Shown in pieces: positions 48,171-58,785 of a stretch of DNA of 64,000 bases (position 1 is its first letter; each line of letters starts with the position of its first letter). The position numbers and the translations under genes were made by a program. Below the pieces are notes generated by a model, which was not told the origin of the DNA, made no database searches, and saw nothing but the letters and a program-made list of their open reading frames with translations. Source of the stretch: Cinchona pubescens (taxonomy: Eukaryota > Streptophyta > Magnoliopsida > Gentianales > Rubiaceae); assembly GCA_025175665.1 (NCBI GenBank), contig JANKKI010000405.1:868001-932000 (forward strand), given 5' to 3'.

Positions 48171-49640
48171 TCACTCAAGAGGAGAATCCATCTTATCAAT
48201 CTTGGTTTTGATTCCTTTTTTGTCAATAAATAACGTAACGCTGCATGATCAGAATAAACAATCACTTTAGTACCAATTAGATAAGAACAAAATTTCTCTA
48301 AAGTAAAAACAATAGCTAAAAGCTCATTTTCAGTGGTAGTATAATTTTTCTGTGCATCATTTAGGGTTATGGAAGCGTAGTAAATCGCATGAGGTGTTCT
48401 TCCAATGCGTTGCCCCAAAAATGTACCCACTGCAACGTCACTTGCATCGCACATTATCTTGAATGGTAGGCTCCAATTGGGTGGTTGGATGATGGGTGTG
48501 GATACGAGGAGTTGTTTCAATTTTTCAAATGCCGCCTTGTAATCATCGCCAAATTCAAATTCGGCATCTTTTTGTAATAATCTGCATAAGGGTGCTTACG
48601 CATCAACTTTTGAGAAGTCCTTGATGAACCGTCGGTAAAATCCTGCATGGTCAAGAAAAGCACGAACTTCCCTCACCTTAGTGGGGTAGGGTAAAGATTG
48701 GATTATGTCAATTTTAGCTTTATCGACCTCAATCCCCTTAAACGACACTACATGACCTAACACTATACCTTGTTGAACCATGAAATGAAATTTTTCAGAA
48801 TTTAGAACAAGGTTAGTTTCAATGCACCTTTGTAATATTAAGGTGAGATTATGCAAACATTGGTCAAAAGAATCTCCATAAATGGTGAAATCATCCATAA
48901 ATACCTCAATAAAATGTTCTAAAAAATAAAAAAATATGCTAAATATACACCTCTGAAAAGTAGCAGGAGCATTACACAATCCAAATGGCATACGATGGTA
49001 GGCAAATGTTCTAAATTGGCATGTAAATGTTGTCTTCTCCTGATTTTCGGGGGCAATAGTGATTTGGAAATAACGTGAGTAGCCATCAAGAAAACAATAA
49101 TAAGAACGACCCAGCTAACCTTTCAAGCATTTGATCAATGAAAGGCAAAGAAAAGTGATCTTTGCGAGTAAGGGAATTAAGCTTTCGGTTATCTATACAA
49201 ACCCGCCACCTGTTTTGTATACGGGTGGAACCAATTCATTTTCTTGATTCTTTATCACAATAATCCCCGTCTTCTTAGGTACTAATGGCACCGGACTAAC
49301 CCATTCGCTATCTAAAATTGGGTAAATTATCCCTACTTCAAGAAGTTTGAGTATTTTCGTTTTAACCACTTCCGTTAGCGTCGGGTTTAGCCTCCTTTGT
49401 GGCTGACGGGTAGGCTTAGCTCCATCTTCAAGTAGTATACGATGCATGCATGTTGATGGGCTAATTCCCTTTATATTTGCAATGGTTCTGCCAATCGCTG
49501 TTTTATGTTCTCTTAGGACTTTTAACAACCGTTCTTCTTGGTCAATGGTTAAGTCATTAGAAATTATAACCGGATGAGTTTTCCCATCACCTAAAAACAT
49601 ATATTTGAGGTGTCACTGGGGAGAGGCTTCAATTCCGATT
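48171..49640 (-). pseudogene. Athila reverse transcriptase and RNase H, cut by the fusion
   Basis: From right to left, the RT start shows GISPSTCMHRI, LEDGAKPTRQPQRRLNP and SEWVSPVPLVPKK, typical of Athila. The fingers and palm follow in broken frames, then MPFGLCNAPATFQ and the catalytic FMDDFTIYG (about 48.89 kb). RNase H follows with MCDASDVAVG (Asp), TENELLAIVF (Glu) and YSDHAALRYL (Asp). The frame ends in RLIRWILLL and passes within a few bases into Tat RT. At least three stops or frameshifts break the chain. The Athila integrase is missing. It belongs to the same element as the gag and LTR to its right. Confidence 0.85.
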
Positions 49641-50300
49641 CAACCGCCTGGAAAATCGAAAGCAAGGGTTTGTCATTAAAATTCATTGAATGTCACCAAA
49701 TAACTTACCAAACTGCTACTGTTCAGCCTCTCTTCCTTCTTGCTCATCCCTAATTCCGTCATACTCATCGTCAAAAACATCCTGTACTATTGAATCAATA
49801 ACATCAACAAAGTAAATTGAACTTTCCTCAGCTGGATACTTCATGGCTGCATAAATATTATGTTGAAATATTTTGCCGTCAAATTCCATTGTCAAAATTC
49901 CTGTATCCACATCTATTTTAGTTTTGGATGTTTTCAAAAATGGTCTACCTAACAAAATGGGAGTAGACTAATCATTGTTCTCCATGTCAAGTACATAAAA
50001 ATCAGCTGGAAAAATTAATTCATTGACTTGGACTAAAACATCCTCAACTATGACCTTAGGATAAGCCACTGATCTATCTGCTAACTGGATAACAGTACGA
50101 GTTTCAAGTAAAGGCCCTGGAGGTGCAAGGATTTATAAACTGAATCTCTTATAACACATATAGAAGCTCCTAAATCCAACATGGCCTCCTTAATTATATT
50201 ATTGTTTATTGTACACTAAATGGTACATATACCTGGATCTTTGCATTTCATTGAAAGATTCTGCAGTGTAAACATGGCTGATACATTTTTACTCAACATG
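49641..50300 (-). pseudogene. Athila protease region
   Basis: The active-site segment reads MLDLGAS (near 50,160-50,180). The family uses D-S/T/L-G-A-S, so the catalytic Asp is there. About 60 codons on, MLGRPFLKTSKTKIDV followed by ILTMEFDG closes the protease fold, a signature shared with the Athila protease at 57.1 kb. Stops and frameshifts occur between the two parts. Protease would cut the Gag-Pol precursor in the virus-like particle. Confidence 0.75.
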
Positions 50301-52055
50301 ATCTTCTCAGCCTTATTTTTTTTTTTGCTTCTTTTTGTGTGTACATAATTCTTTCAAAAATTTAGCATAGTGAGGAATTTGTTTAATGGCGTCTAACAAT
50401 GGAATATTTACCTCACATTTGCAAAAAGTTTCATACAAGTCTCTATTGGGGTCCTCCTTTGCAAATTCCTTAAATGCATCAGGAAATAGTGGTTCAGGTG
50501 TGTATTCTGGCCATTGATTTGACTTGCCAATTTTTTCTTCTTCCTTTTAACCGGATAACTTTCTTTCTCCACTTCAGTTTTCCTCTCCTTAGCCTTGTTC
50601 TGTTCAGGAACTAATTTGGATGGCACTTCAACCATCATTGCCGCTTCTCAACATAATTGCACTTGCATTCACGTTAAGGTTAATGACTGCTTGAGAATGC
50701 AGCTTTCCAGAGCTCTGCGATTCCAACCGGCTAATTGCTGTAGCCATTTGTCCCATCTGCTGCTGCAACTGCTGATTACTGGCTTTGGTGTCCTGTTGAA
50801 ATTGAATAGTATTATGGGTTAAAATACTTAGTCCATTCCTCTATAGACTTACCAGATTGATTATTCAAATTTGCTTGTTTTATACACGAATCTGCGATCC
50901 TCCTCATTGAGAAGTTCGACAATTCTGTTGAGGCTGATTTTGGGATTGGTTCCCGTATCTCAAATTAGGATGATCCCTCCATCCAGAATTGTAAGTGTTT
51001 GAGTAGGGATCATAACTTTGTCGTGGCTGCCCTGGGAATCCTCTGGTTGCGTTTACTTGCTCTTGATCTTCATCTTTTAATATGGGACACATATCTGATG
51101 AGTGTCCCTCATTTGAGCAGATACCACATAGTTGTGTAGTCGGTGCGGTACCTCAAGAAGCTAACTATCGAACAAAAGAGGTTAAACTAGTCATTTGTTG
51201 TTCTAATGAAGAAATATTTACCTCATTTACACACTTGATAGGTTGATCGCGTCGTGTCCCAAACTTTTGAGAGCGAGCGGCCATATTTGATAAAAGCTCA
51301 CGCGCAGCGTCAATGGTCAAATTGTCTAACGCCCCTCCACTTGCGGCGTCGACCATGTTCCTTTTATTAGGCAACAACCCTTCATAAAAAATATTGAATT
51401 AGTAAGGAGTCACTTATTTGATGGTGCAGACAGCTTGCACACAATTTCTTAGCGCTCCCAATACTCATACAAGGATTCTTCATTCAATTGCCTTATTCCA
51501 TAAATTTCTTTGCGAACATTTGCAGTTTGAGAAGCTGAAAAGTACTTAGCCAAGAATAGTTTATTCATTTGCTCCCAAGTTGTGATACTACCCGAAGGCA
51601 AATCGAACAACCAAATTTTCACCTTATCCTTGAGCGGGAACGAAAATGCTTTTAACTTGATGAATATGCTCCTCTGACACATTTCACCTTCTCATACTTG
51701 TGCAAACCACATGGAAATCCTTGAGATGCTTGTTTGGATCTTCACCTGGCAATCCATGAAAAGAAGGTAATAAATGGATTAGTCCAGATTTCAATTCAAA
51801 TGTAACATTAGCATCTAAATCTGGATAAGTAATGCATAAAGGTTGTTGGTTCAAAGTGGGCACGGCTAATTCTCTCAAAGTGCGTTGCGGCATGTTAGGC
51901 TCTTCCTGTTCCTGTTCACCTACAAAGATATAATTAAACAAACTTTCTTCCCCTAATTGTCGTTCTCGTATCTCTTTTTCCAATCTGCGTAAAGTTCTCT
52001 GTATTTTTGGATCAAATTGGAATTCAACTTGTCCAGCAGATCGGGTCACAGGCAT
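50301..52055 (-). pseudogene. Athila gag
   Basis: Starts at MPVTRSAGQVEF (52,055), the same start as the copies at 55,030 and 63,452. Two methionine-initiated options exist; the one six bases further in is chosen for this conservation. Next come the capsid-like segment SGLIHLLPSFHGLPGEDP, then FHVVC, KIWLFDLPSGSITTWEQM and LAKYFSAS. The zinc knuckle CGICSNEGHSSDMC (51,127-51,084) has the CX2CX4HX4C form for RNA binding. The C-terminal part is Gln/Lys-rich and carries QQQMGQMAT- and LRSG-like pieces. Stops and frameshifts at about 51.68, 51.4 and 51.1 kb make it non-functional. Confidence 0.85.
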
Positions 52056-52134
52056 ACACAATTAGTGGTAGAATAATAATAAAAAGAAAGAAAAGAAAAA
52101 CTGAAATAGATAGCACAAAAATAATTCAAACCGT

Positions 52135-52152
52135 TTCCCGGCAACAGCACCA
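52135..52152 (-). other. primer-binding site, mutated
   Basis: The minus strand reads TGGTGCTGTTGCCGGGAA against the intact TGGCGCCGTTGCCGGGGA at 63,352, a tRNA-Asp type site. All three differences are transitions (two C to T, one G to A), as expected from deamination of methylated cytosine. Confidence 0.8.
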
Positions 52153-52162
52153 AAATTTGGGG

Positions 52163-53732
52163 AGGCGCAAAATGATGCTGCTGTCGAGTTGCAATGTCGT
52201 CGTAAGCACCCAAAATTAACAACTCTAGTGTAGTAGTGGTGAGTCGAGTTCGTCCCACAGAGAACTGGGATTATTTTTGTGCTAAATTGGAACAAGGGGG
52301 GTTTGGAATGCTTTTCAACTAAAACTAAAACAAGAAAATAACTAAAGAAAATTCAATTAAGAAAAGATCTTGGTTTTGGTCATATCCACCATGGCAATTT
52401 CACTAGTCGATCATTGACACACAAGATAATTCAATTTATATCAAGCACTAATTGAAGAATTAACCCGAACGGATACCAATTCAAAGTTGATTCTTATTTC
52501 TTTCTAAAGTTGGTTAACTTTCAACACGCGATCCAATTAACCCTAAGTATTAATTTAACCCAGACACGCGGCAAAGATCAATTAATAGAAGCTTTAAGAT
52601 CAACAAGAACAATTAGACTAGTCAAAAATAGTTCACACATCGGTTATGCCAATTAGATGATTAATTTCCCTAAATTCAATAACGCTACAAATCCAGTAAT
52701 TATCAAATTCAGTTGCTTCATAGATTGAATTAAGCACACGCGGTTAAAACAATCTAGCAGTAAATTAATTCTAATAACTTAGTATTCTGCAGCAATAATA
52801 AGTTAAAAAGAACAATTATAAAATTAATTGCAGAAAAATAATCAATGCTTGAGATAAAAGTGAACAATTCAAACACAAGAAGTCTCACAACTTTATGGAA
52901 TTGACCATGGCTTCAATTCCCTCTACCAAGAAAAAAGTTTAGGCACAAAGTGGCATGAAAGAATAAAGAGGAATTTCTATACTAAAAACCCTAGCCAACA
53001 AGAAAATGAAAGTGTCCACCCCTTTTTCTCACCCTACTTGGGGTATTTATAATCAATCTTTAGGGTTACAAATAATGCCTACAAATAATAACGTGAAATC
53101 GGGTGAAAAAGAATCCAACCGGCCGAAGAAATCTATCACAAAACTCAAATACACGTTACTGCTGCTCTCCGTGCACATGCGCTGAGGTCCTGTTAACAAG
53201 CGCGCATGTGCCCCCGAGGCAGTAAGTTCTATGCATGTTCTATCCTCCGCGTACATCTGCAGAGACCTTAGCACGCATGTACGCGCGAGCTGCTTCTGGA
53301 ATTGAAGTTTCTGGAAGCGGTGCACATGCGTTGCACAGCTCCAGCGCATGTAAGCTGGCTTCCTCCACTTTGCTCCACCTTTGGCTTCGATTTTCACCTT
53401 GATGCCTCCGTTATTTGAGAAAGTGTAAAACACAAAAGTTTTAGATCTATCCATTGGCTTCCCAATACATCTTGAATCACCTCAATCGGAGCTTGGGATC
53501 AAAAGTTATACTTGAAATACAAAATAATGTCTGGAATAACTTCGTACTCGTGCATGTCTCGTACTAAACATTTTCTTTCATCGTTTTGCATCCTTTTCAA
53601 CTCTTTTTCACTGTAACCCTACAAAAACTGAGAATAACCAAATTAAGGTCAATAATAACTCAAATCTTGCTTACAACACATAAAAATGTGGTAATTGACA
53701 TATAATAATATGGTACAATTATGAACTTATCA
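52163..53732 (-). repeat. 5' LTR of the truncated minus-strand Athila element
   Basis: On the minus strand it starts TGATAAGTTCATAATTG (plus-strand end ...ttatca at 53,732) and runs about 1.57 kb to the primer site. It is the inverted counterpart of the LTR at 61,800-63,342 over its full length. A TATAAATA box lies at 53,051-53,044. It contains GC-rich CACATG/CATGTG hairpins at 53,170-53,345. ORFs within it are not genes. Confidence 0.85.
53044..53051 (-). promoter_or_regulatory. TATA box of the Athila LTR
   Basis: TATAAATACCCC on the minus strand, followed by 'aagtagggtgagaaaaa'. The identical arrangement occurs at 62,461 in the other LTR. Confidence 0.65.
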
Positions 53733-54785
53733 ATATCCATAGGATTGAGCATATCTAGGCAGTTACATTGAGGAGTGGTCAAATTTTGAAACCAAGGAGA
53801 GTTGATGAGGATGATGCTAGAATTGTGGAGAAAAGTGAGGCAAAGGAAAAGGGAGAGTCATCCAAGAGTAGTGATGATCAAGAAAAACCTACAGAGGCTT
53901 TTGACCAAAAAAGAAAAACTAAGGACCTCTCAAATTCACCAGGTAAATAGGTAAGAATTCCTTTCCCTCAAAGAATGAAAGAGGATAAGAAAGCTAGGAA
54001 ATTCAAGAAATTTTTGAAAATTTTTAAAACGATTGAGATTAATATTCCTTTCATTGAAACTATTGAAAACATTCCCATCTATGCTATGTTCATGAAATAG
54101 ATTTTGTCAAGCAAGAAGAAGCTAATGGGAGATGAGATCTTGTGCCTAAATGATGGACATAACGCTATCATTCAAAATAATCTTTCCCCTAAGTTTAAGG
54201 ATCCTGGCTCCGTTTTCTATTCAATGCGAGATTAGAGGGGTGACATTTCAAAGAGCACCTTATGATTTGGGTGCCTCCATCAACCTTATGGCTCACTCTA
54301 CTTATAAGGGGTTGAGTGGAAGAGGATTAAACTCACAAATTCCACTTTTCAATTGGTTGACAGAAATGTAAGGCAACTAGTAGGAGTGGTCAAGGACCTT
54401 ATTGTCAAAGTGGGCAAAGTATTCCTTCTGGCATATTTCATAGTGCTCAACATGGAAGAACATGTGATGACCTCATTAATTCTGGGAAGACCTTTCATGG
54501 CCACTGGAAAAGCCATCATAGATGTCCAAGCTGAAAATGTACAATTTAGAGTCAACAATGAAATTGTGTCATTTAATGTTTTTGATTCTTTTAAATTTCC
54601 TTTTGAATATGATAATGTGATGAGTGTTGATATTATTCATGATTTAGTTATGCATTTTTACAGAAAATCTATGGAGGATGACACCAAGGACATGAAAGTG
54701 AGATGGAGTCTAGTATAAGAACAAGAATGCACTCAAAGGGAAGAGTTGGAGAAAGCTCTAGAAGAAAACCAGTTGAAGAGTAAAG
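53733..54785 (+). pseudogene. gag C-terminus and protease fragment of a third gypsy element
   Basis: Starts directly after the minus-strand LTR with LRSGQ-like coding sequence, then FPQRMKEDKKARKFKKFL and PIYAMFMK (the segment before protease in Athila-type Gag). Next come the protease motif YDLGASINLM (about 54.26-54.29 kb) and, after a frameshift, LILGRPFMATGKAIIDV and FRVNNEIVSFNVFDSF. Several stops interrupt it. It differs clearly from the two Athila copies in the window, so it is a separate family or an older copy. It was split by the minus-strand Athila insertion (left part lost) and is cut on the right by the next LTR fragment. Confidence 0.75.
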
Positions 54786-54922
54786 GTAAATGTTCCATTA
54801 GAACGAAGATAAACCCCCATTCTCTGTGGGACGAACTCAACTCACCACTACTACATTAGAGTTGTTCATTTTGGGTGGTTACGACGGCATTGCAACTCGA
54901 CAGCAGCATCATTTTGTGCACA
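54786..54922 (+). repeat. 5' LTR remnant (last ~137 bp) of the plus-strand Athila
   Basis: Matches 63,208-63,342 with about eight mismatches by eye, from 'ttccattagaac' to 'gcacaccaaaa'. The first ~1.4 kb of the LTR, including its promoter, is missing, so this element cannot start its own full-length transcript. Confidence 0.8.
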
Positions 54923-54931
54923 CCAAAATTT

Positions 54932-54949
54932 TGGCGCCAAAAATGGGGA
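54932..54949 (+). other. damaged primer-binding site
   Basis: Reads TGGCGCCAAAAATGGGGA. The first seven bases fit the tRNA-Asp type site at 63,352, while the middle (GTTGCC) is replaced by AAAAAT. Confidence 0.7.
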
Positions 54950-55029
54950 ACGGTTTGAACTATTTTTGTGCTATCTATTTCAGTTTTTCTTTTTCTTTCT
55001 TTTTATTATTACTCTACCACTAATTGTGT

Positions 55030-56790
55030 ATGCCTGTGACCCGATCTACTGGACAAGTTGAATTCTAATGTGATCCGAAAATACAGAGAACTTTACGCAG
55101 ATTGGGAAAAGAGATACGAGAACGACAATTAGGGGAAGAAAGTTTGTTTAATTATATCTTTGTAGGTGAACTGGAACAGGAAGACCACAATGCACTTTGA
55201 GAGAATTAGCATGTTCAATTTGAACCTGTCTCTATAACACATATGCATTTCTTATCCAGATTTGCTTATGCACATGTTACATGTGAATGATATCTGGACT
55301 AATCCATTTATTACCTTCTTTTCATGGATTGCCAGGTGAAAATCCAAACAAGCATCTCAAGGAGTTCCATGTGGTTTGCACAAGTATGAGACCCACCGGT
55401 GTGTCTGAGGAGCATATCAAGTTAAAAGCATTTTCGTTCCCGCTCAAGGATAAGGTGAAAATTTGGTTGTTCGATTTGCCTTCGGGTAGTATCACAACTT
55501 GGGAGCAAATGAATAAACTATTCTTGGCTAAGTACTTTTCAGCTTCTCGATCTGCAAATGTTCGCAAAGAAATTTATGGAATAAGGCAATTTAATGAAGA
55601 ATCCTTGTATGAGTATTGGGAGCGCTTCAAGAAATTGTGTGCAAGCTGTCTGCACCATCAGATAAGTGACTCCTTACTAATTCAATATTTTTATGACGGG
55701 TTGTTGCCTAATAAAAGGAACATGGTCGACGCCGCAAGTGGTTAAAGGGGCGTTAGACAATTTGACCATTGACGCTGCGCGTGAGCTTTTATCAAATATG
55801 GCCGCTCGCTCTCAAAAGTTTGGGACATGACGCGATCAACCTATCAAGCTTGTAAATGAGGTAAATGTTTCTTAATTAGAACAACTAATGGCTAGTTTAA
55901 CTTCTTCTGTTCGACAGTTGGCTTCAGGTACCGCACCGACTGCATAACCATGTGGCATTTGCTCAAATGAGGGACACTTAACAGATATGTGTCCCAGTTT
56001 ACAAGATGAAGGCCAAGAGCAAGTAAATGCACCCGGAGGATTTTCAGGCCAGCCACGACAAAGTTATGATCCCTACTCAAACACTTACAATCCTGATTGG
56101 AGGGATCATCCTAACTTACGATATGGGAACCAAGCCCAAAATCAACCTCAATAAAATCGCTAGAACTTCCAACCTTATAGGCCACCCTTTGCTCAAAGAC
56201 AACAATAAAATATGAATAATCAATCGGGTAAGTCTTTAGAGGAACAGCTAGAATATTTTAACTGAAAATAAGATTCAATTCCTGCAGGATACAAAGGCAA
56301 GTATTCAACAATTGCAACATCAAATGGGACAAATGGCTACTACGATTAGTAGGTTGGAAGCGCAGAGCTCCGGGAAGTTTCCATCTCAAACAATTATCAA
56401 CCCCAAAGAGAATGTAAGCGCAATTACGTTGAGGAGTGGTAAAGAGATTGATGTGACCCAAAAAATAGTCCCTGAACATATGGAGGCTGAGAAGAAGAAG
56501 ACCACAGTCGAAAAAGAGGTTGAACTATGTGAAAAGAAAAGCAACGGCAGTGAAGATAAAAGTGTTCCTATATGGATGTGAAGATAAGCCAGAACCCCCA
56601 TTCCCCGAGGCATTGAAAGAGTTTCAAAGGACGATCCCGACAAAGAGCTGTACGAGACTTTTCGCAAGTGTGAGGTAAATATTCCCTTATTAGATGCTAT
56701 TAAACAAATACCTCGCTATGCGAAGTTTTTGAAGGAGTTGTGTTCCCACAAAAGAAAGCAAAATAAGAGATGAAAGTTAGAAAGGTAGAG
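55030..56790 (+). pseudogene. Athila gag (plus-strand element)
   Basis: Starts MPVTRSTGQVEF at 55,030 but hits a stop 13 codons in (CAA to TAA type change, as its counterparts read EFQFDP). The 152-codon open part (55,287-55,745) holds SGLIHLLPSFHGLPGENP, KIWLFDLPSGSITTWEQM and YEYWERFKKLCASC. The zinc knuckle CGICSNEGHLTDMC is complete (about 55,951-55,992). After it come QSYDPYSNTYN, the QMGQMATTISRLEA segment and ITLRSGKEIDV at 56.4 kb, which leads into the protease. It is closely related to the minus-strand gag at 50.3-52.1 kb. Several stops make it non-coding. Confidence 0.85.
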
Positions 56791-57665
56791 GTAGGAAGAA
56801 ATGTTTCATCTATTATTTAAAAATCCCTACCCGAAAAGCGTAAGGATCTAGGTATGTTCTCCATTCCTTGCAAGATAGGCAATACACACTTGGAAAAGGC
56901 CATGCTGGATTTAGGTGCATCTATTAACGTAATGCCATATTCTGTGTATGAGGCATTGAAAATTGGACCATTGAATAAAATTGGTATAGTAATTCAGTTG
57001 GCTGATAGATCTTTAGCCTATGCTAAGGGAATCGTGAGGATATTTTAGTTCAAGTAGGAAGTCTAGTTTTTCCTACTGATTTTTATGTGTTAGAAATGGA
57101 ACAAGGTGATTCCAATGCTCCTATTTTGTTAGGAAGACCATTTCTAACTACTTCCCAGACAAAGATAGATGTTCTTAAAGGCACTCTTAGTATGGAATTT
57201 GGAGATAAAAGTGTTAATTTTAGCATTTATGATGATCTTGAACCAACTGACCATACTAAACTTGTTATTTCTGTAATCGATGTGTGTAAGCCTCCAATAC
57301 AGGAAATTCATGAACATACGAATAATTAGGAGTTGGACACTAACCATGAGGAACATTTCAAGGACAAGAACATGGACTTGTTGCACCAAACAAGTAATAA
57401 AAGTCCTAACGCCTTTCCACTTTCTAACGAGAAATTAAAGTTATCTGTTATGTAGGGAACCATTCCAGATTATAATCCCCTTCCTTGTCATCTTAAGTGC
57501 ATATTTTTGAAGGATAAGGAGAGGGTGATAATCTCAAGTCAACTTAGCAAGTCGCAAGAAGATCAACTTATTCGGGTCCTACAAGAGAAAAGGAGAATGA
57601 ATCCATCATTTTTTAGAATAGCAAAGCGAAAGATTCTTGAACTCCTCCACATGGGAGTTACCTGA
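56791..57665 (+). pseudogene. Athila protease and remnant of RT
   Basis: The protease active site reads MLDLGASINVMPYS (about 56.90 kb). QLADRSLAYAKG and ILLGRPFLTTSQTKIDV complete the domain. After 57.33 kb the RT leader follows (LPCHLKCIFLKDKERVIISS, SQEDQLIRVLQE). It jumps within the RT start to KRRMNPSFFRIAKRKILELL, which aligns with the RRLNP...KLL segment of the minus-strand copy, so a small internal deletion lies there. Right after MGV the sequence passes to the region that normally follows the end of pol. RT palm, RNase H and integrase are all absent. Confidence 0.8.
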
Positions 57666-57940
57666 TTGATTGGTGAAGAGCATCAAATCGAGCCAACGAC
57701 AGTAAACAAAGGCACTGCATGAGAGGCAACCCATGTCCATTTCAATTTTATTCTGTTATTTAATTTTTGCAACTTTACAGTTTTTACTTATTTTTATTTT
57801 AAGGATTTAGATTTTAGTTTTGTTGTTAATTGGGAAATGAATTGCATTAAGAGGCTTAAATGATAAAAGAGATCTTTGATGGGTTTATGTTTTATGAGGG
57901 TCTTAAAAAAAAAAAAATGTGATTTCTAATCTGCCTTTAG
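57666..57940 (+). other. post-pol junction of the plus-strand Athila
   Basis: 'atcaaatcgagccaacgaca' and 'aaacaaaggcactgcatgag' followed by 'gaggcaaccca' are the conserved spacer normally found just after the Athila pol stop codon. Its position directly after the first part of RT marks a deletion of more than 2 kb. Confidence 0.6.
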
Positions 57941-58116
57941 CGCACATGCACGCTCCAGGTTCCGTACATGTGCGTTAAACCCTTTTTAAAATTAACCCTC
58001 TGCCTCTCGCGCACATGAGCGCTCATAGCCCTGCGCATGTGCGTGGATTCGATAAACCATCAGAGTCTCTGCTTCTCACTCACATGCTCACTGAAGGAGT
58101 TGCGCACGTGCGCGCG
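57941..58116. repeat. GC-rich CACATG/CATGTG hairpin array beside the third ORF
   Basis: Three inverted pairs follow each other: gcgcacatgcacgc/gtacatgtgcg, gcgcacatgagcgc/gcgcatgtgcg and ctcacatgctc/gcgcacgtgcgcgcgag. The same kind of array lies in the LTRs of this family, about 4.2 kb downstream and, inverted, at 53.2 kb. Confidence 0.75.
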
Positions 58117-58726
58117 AGGAGATAAAAGGGAGGAATCGTTCCTTATTCCCTCATTCTTCACATTCCTCTTCTATTTCAACTTCCTCTCAAAACCCCAAAT
58201 TCCTCCACTTTTAGATCTTTAAAAACCATCCCAATTCCAACAATTTTACACCCAAACTTCTTCTTTTTTTCAAGAACAATCAAATCAAGGTCATGAATTT
58301 CTCTTTCTTTCTACAAATTTTTTGTGGGTTTCAATTAATTTTCTAGAATGTATAGAGCCTTTTAATGCTTTGAATTGATGTAATCTCATAGGTATTGATC
58401 TTAAAACACAAATTTGGTTTGATTTTTGTTGGGATTTTGATTGAGGATGGATTGCATGTTCATAATATACCCACAATTTTCCTCTTTCTTTATGCATGCC
58501 ATGTGTTCGATATTATGCCCCAATGAATAGAAGTGTTCAAACGCAAGGCATTGATGCATGAATTTAATCCCTAGGCCACTGATTATGCCATGTGAATTCT
58601 GTCTAATTGGTTTTCATGCATAGGAATGTTCATGCATTACCTATAAGTCTTAATTTTAGGCATTATTTTGTTTGAATTTTCATGTGTAATCTAAGACTTA
58701 TGATTTGGGGGATTGGCTTTATATGT

Positions 58727-58737
58727 AAGTGTGGGGT
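58727..58737 (+). other. purine motif AAGTGTGGGGT, copy 1
   Basis: Identical to the 3' polypurine tract at 61,785 and placed about 50 bp before the third ORF. It could be a second plus-strand priming site. Confidence 0.6.
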
Positions 58738-58785
58738 GTTGTTTGTTTGTTTGGGAGTTATGATGCTTGTATATGTTTTATAGGA

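Noticed and set aside
53053..53454. 133-codon ORF on the minus strand, and similar ORFs at 62.1-62.5 kb
   Set aside because: They lie inside the Athila LTR and owe their length to the GC-rich hairpin arrays. The frames differ between the two LTR copies.
44053..53732. A single chimeric retrotransposon inserted as one unit (Tat LTR at one end, Athila LTR at the other)
   Set aside because: The bases flanking the two outer ends do not match as a target duplication, so a deletion between neighbouring elements is the simpler reading.
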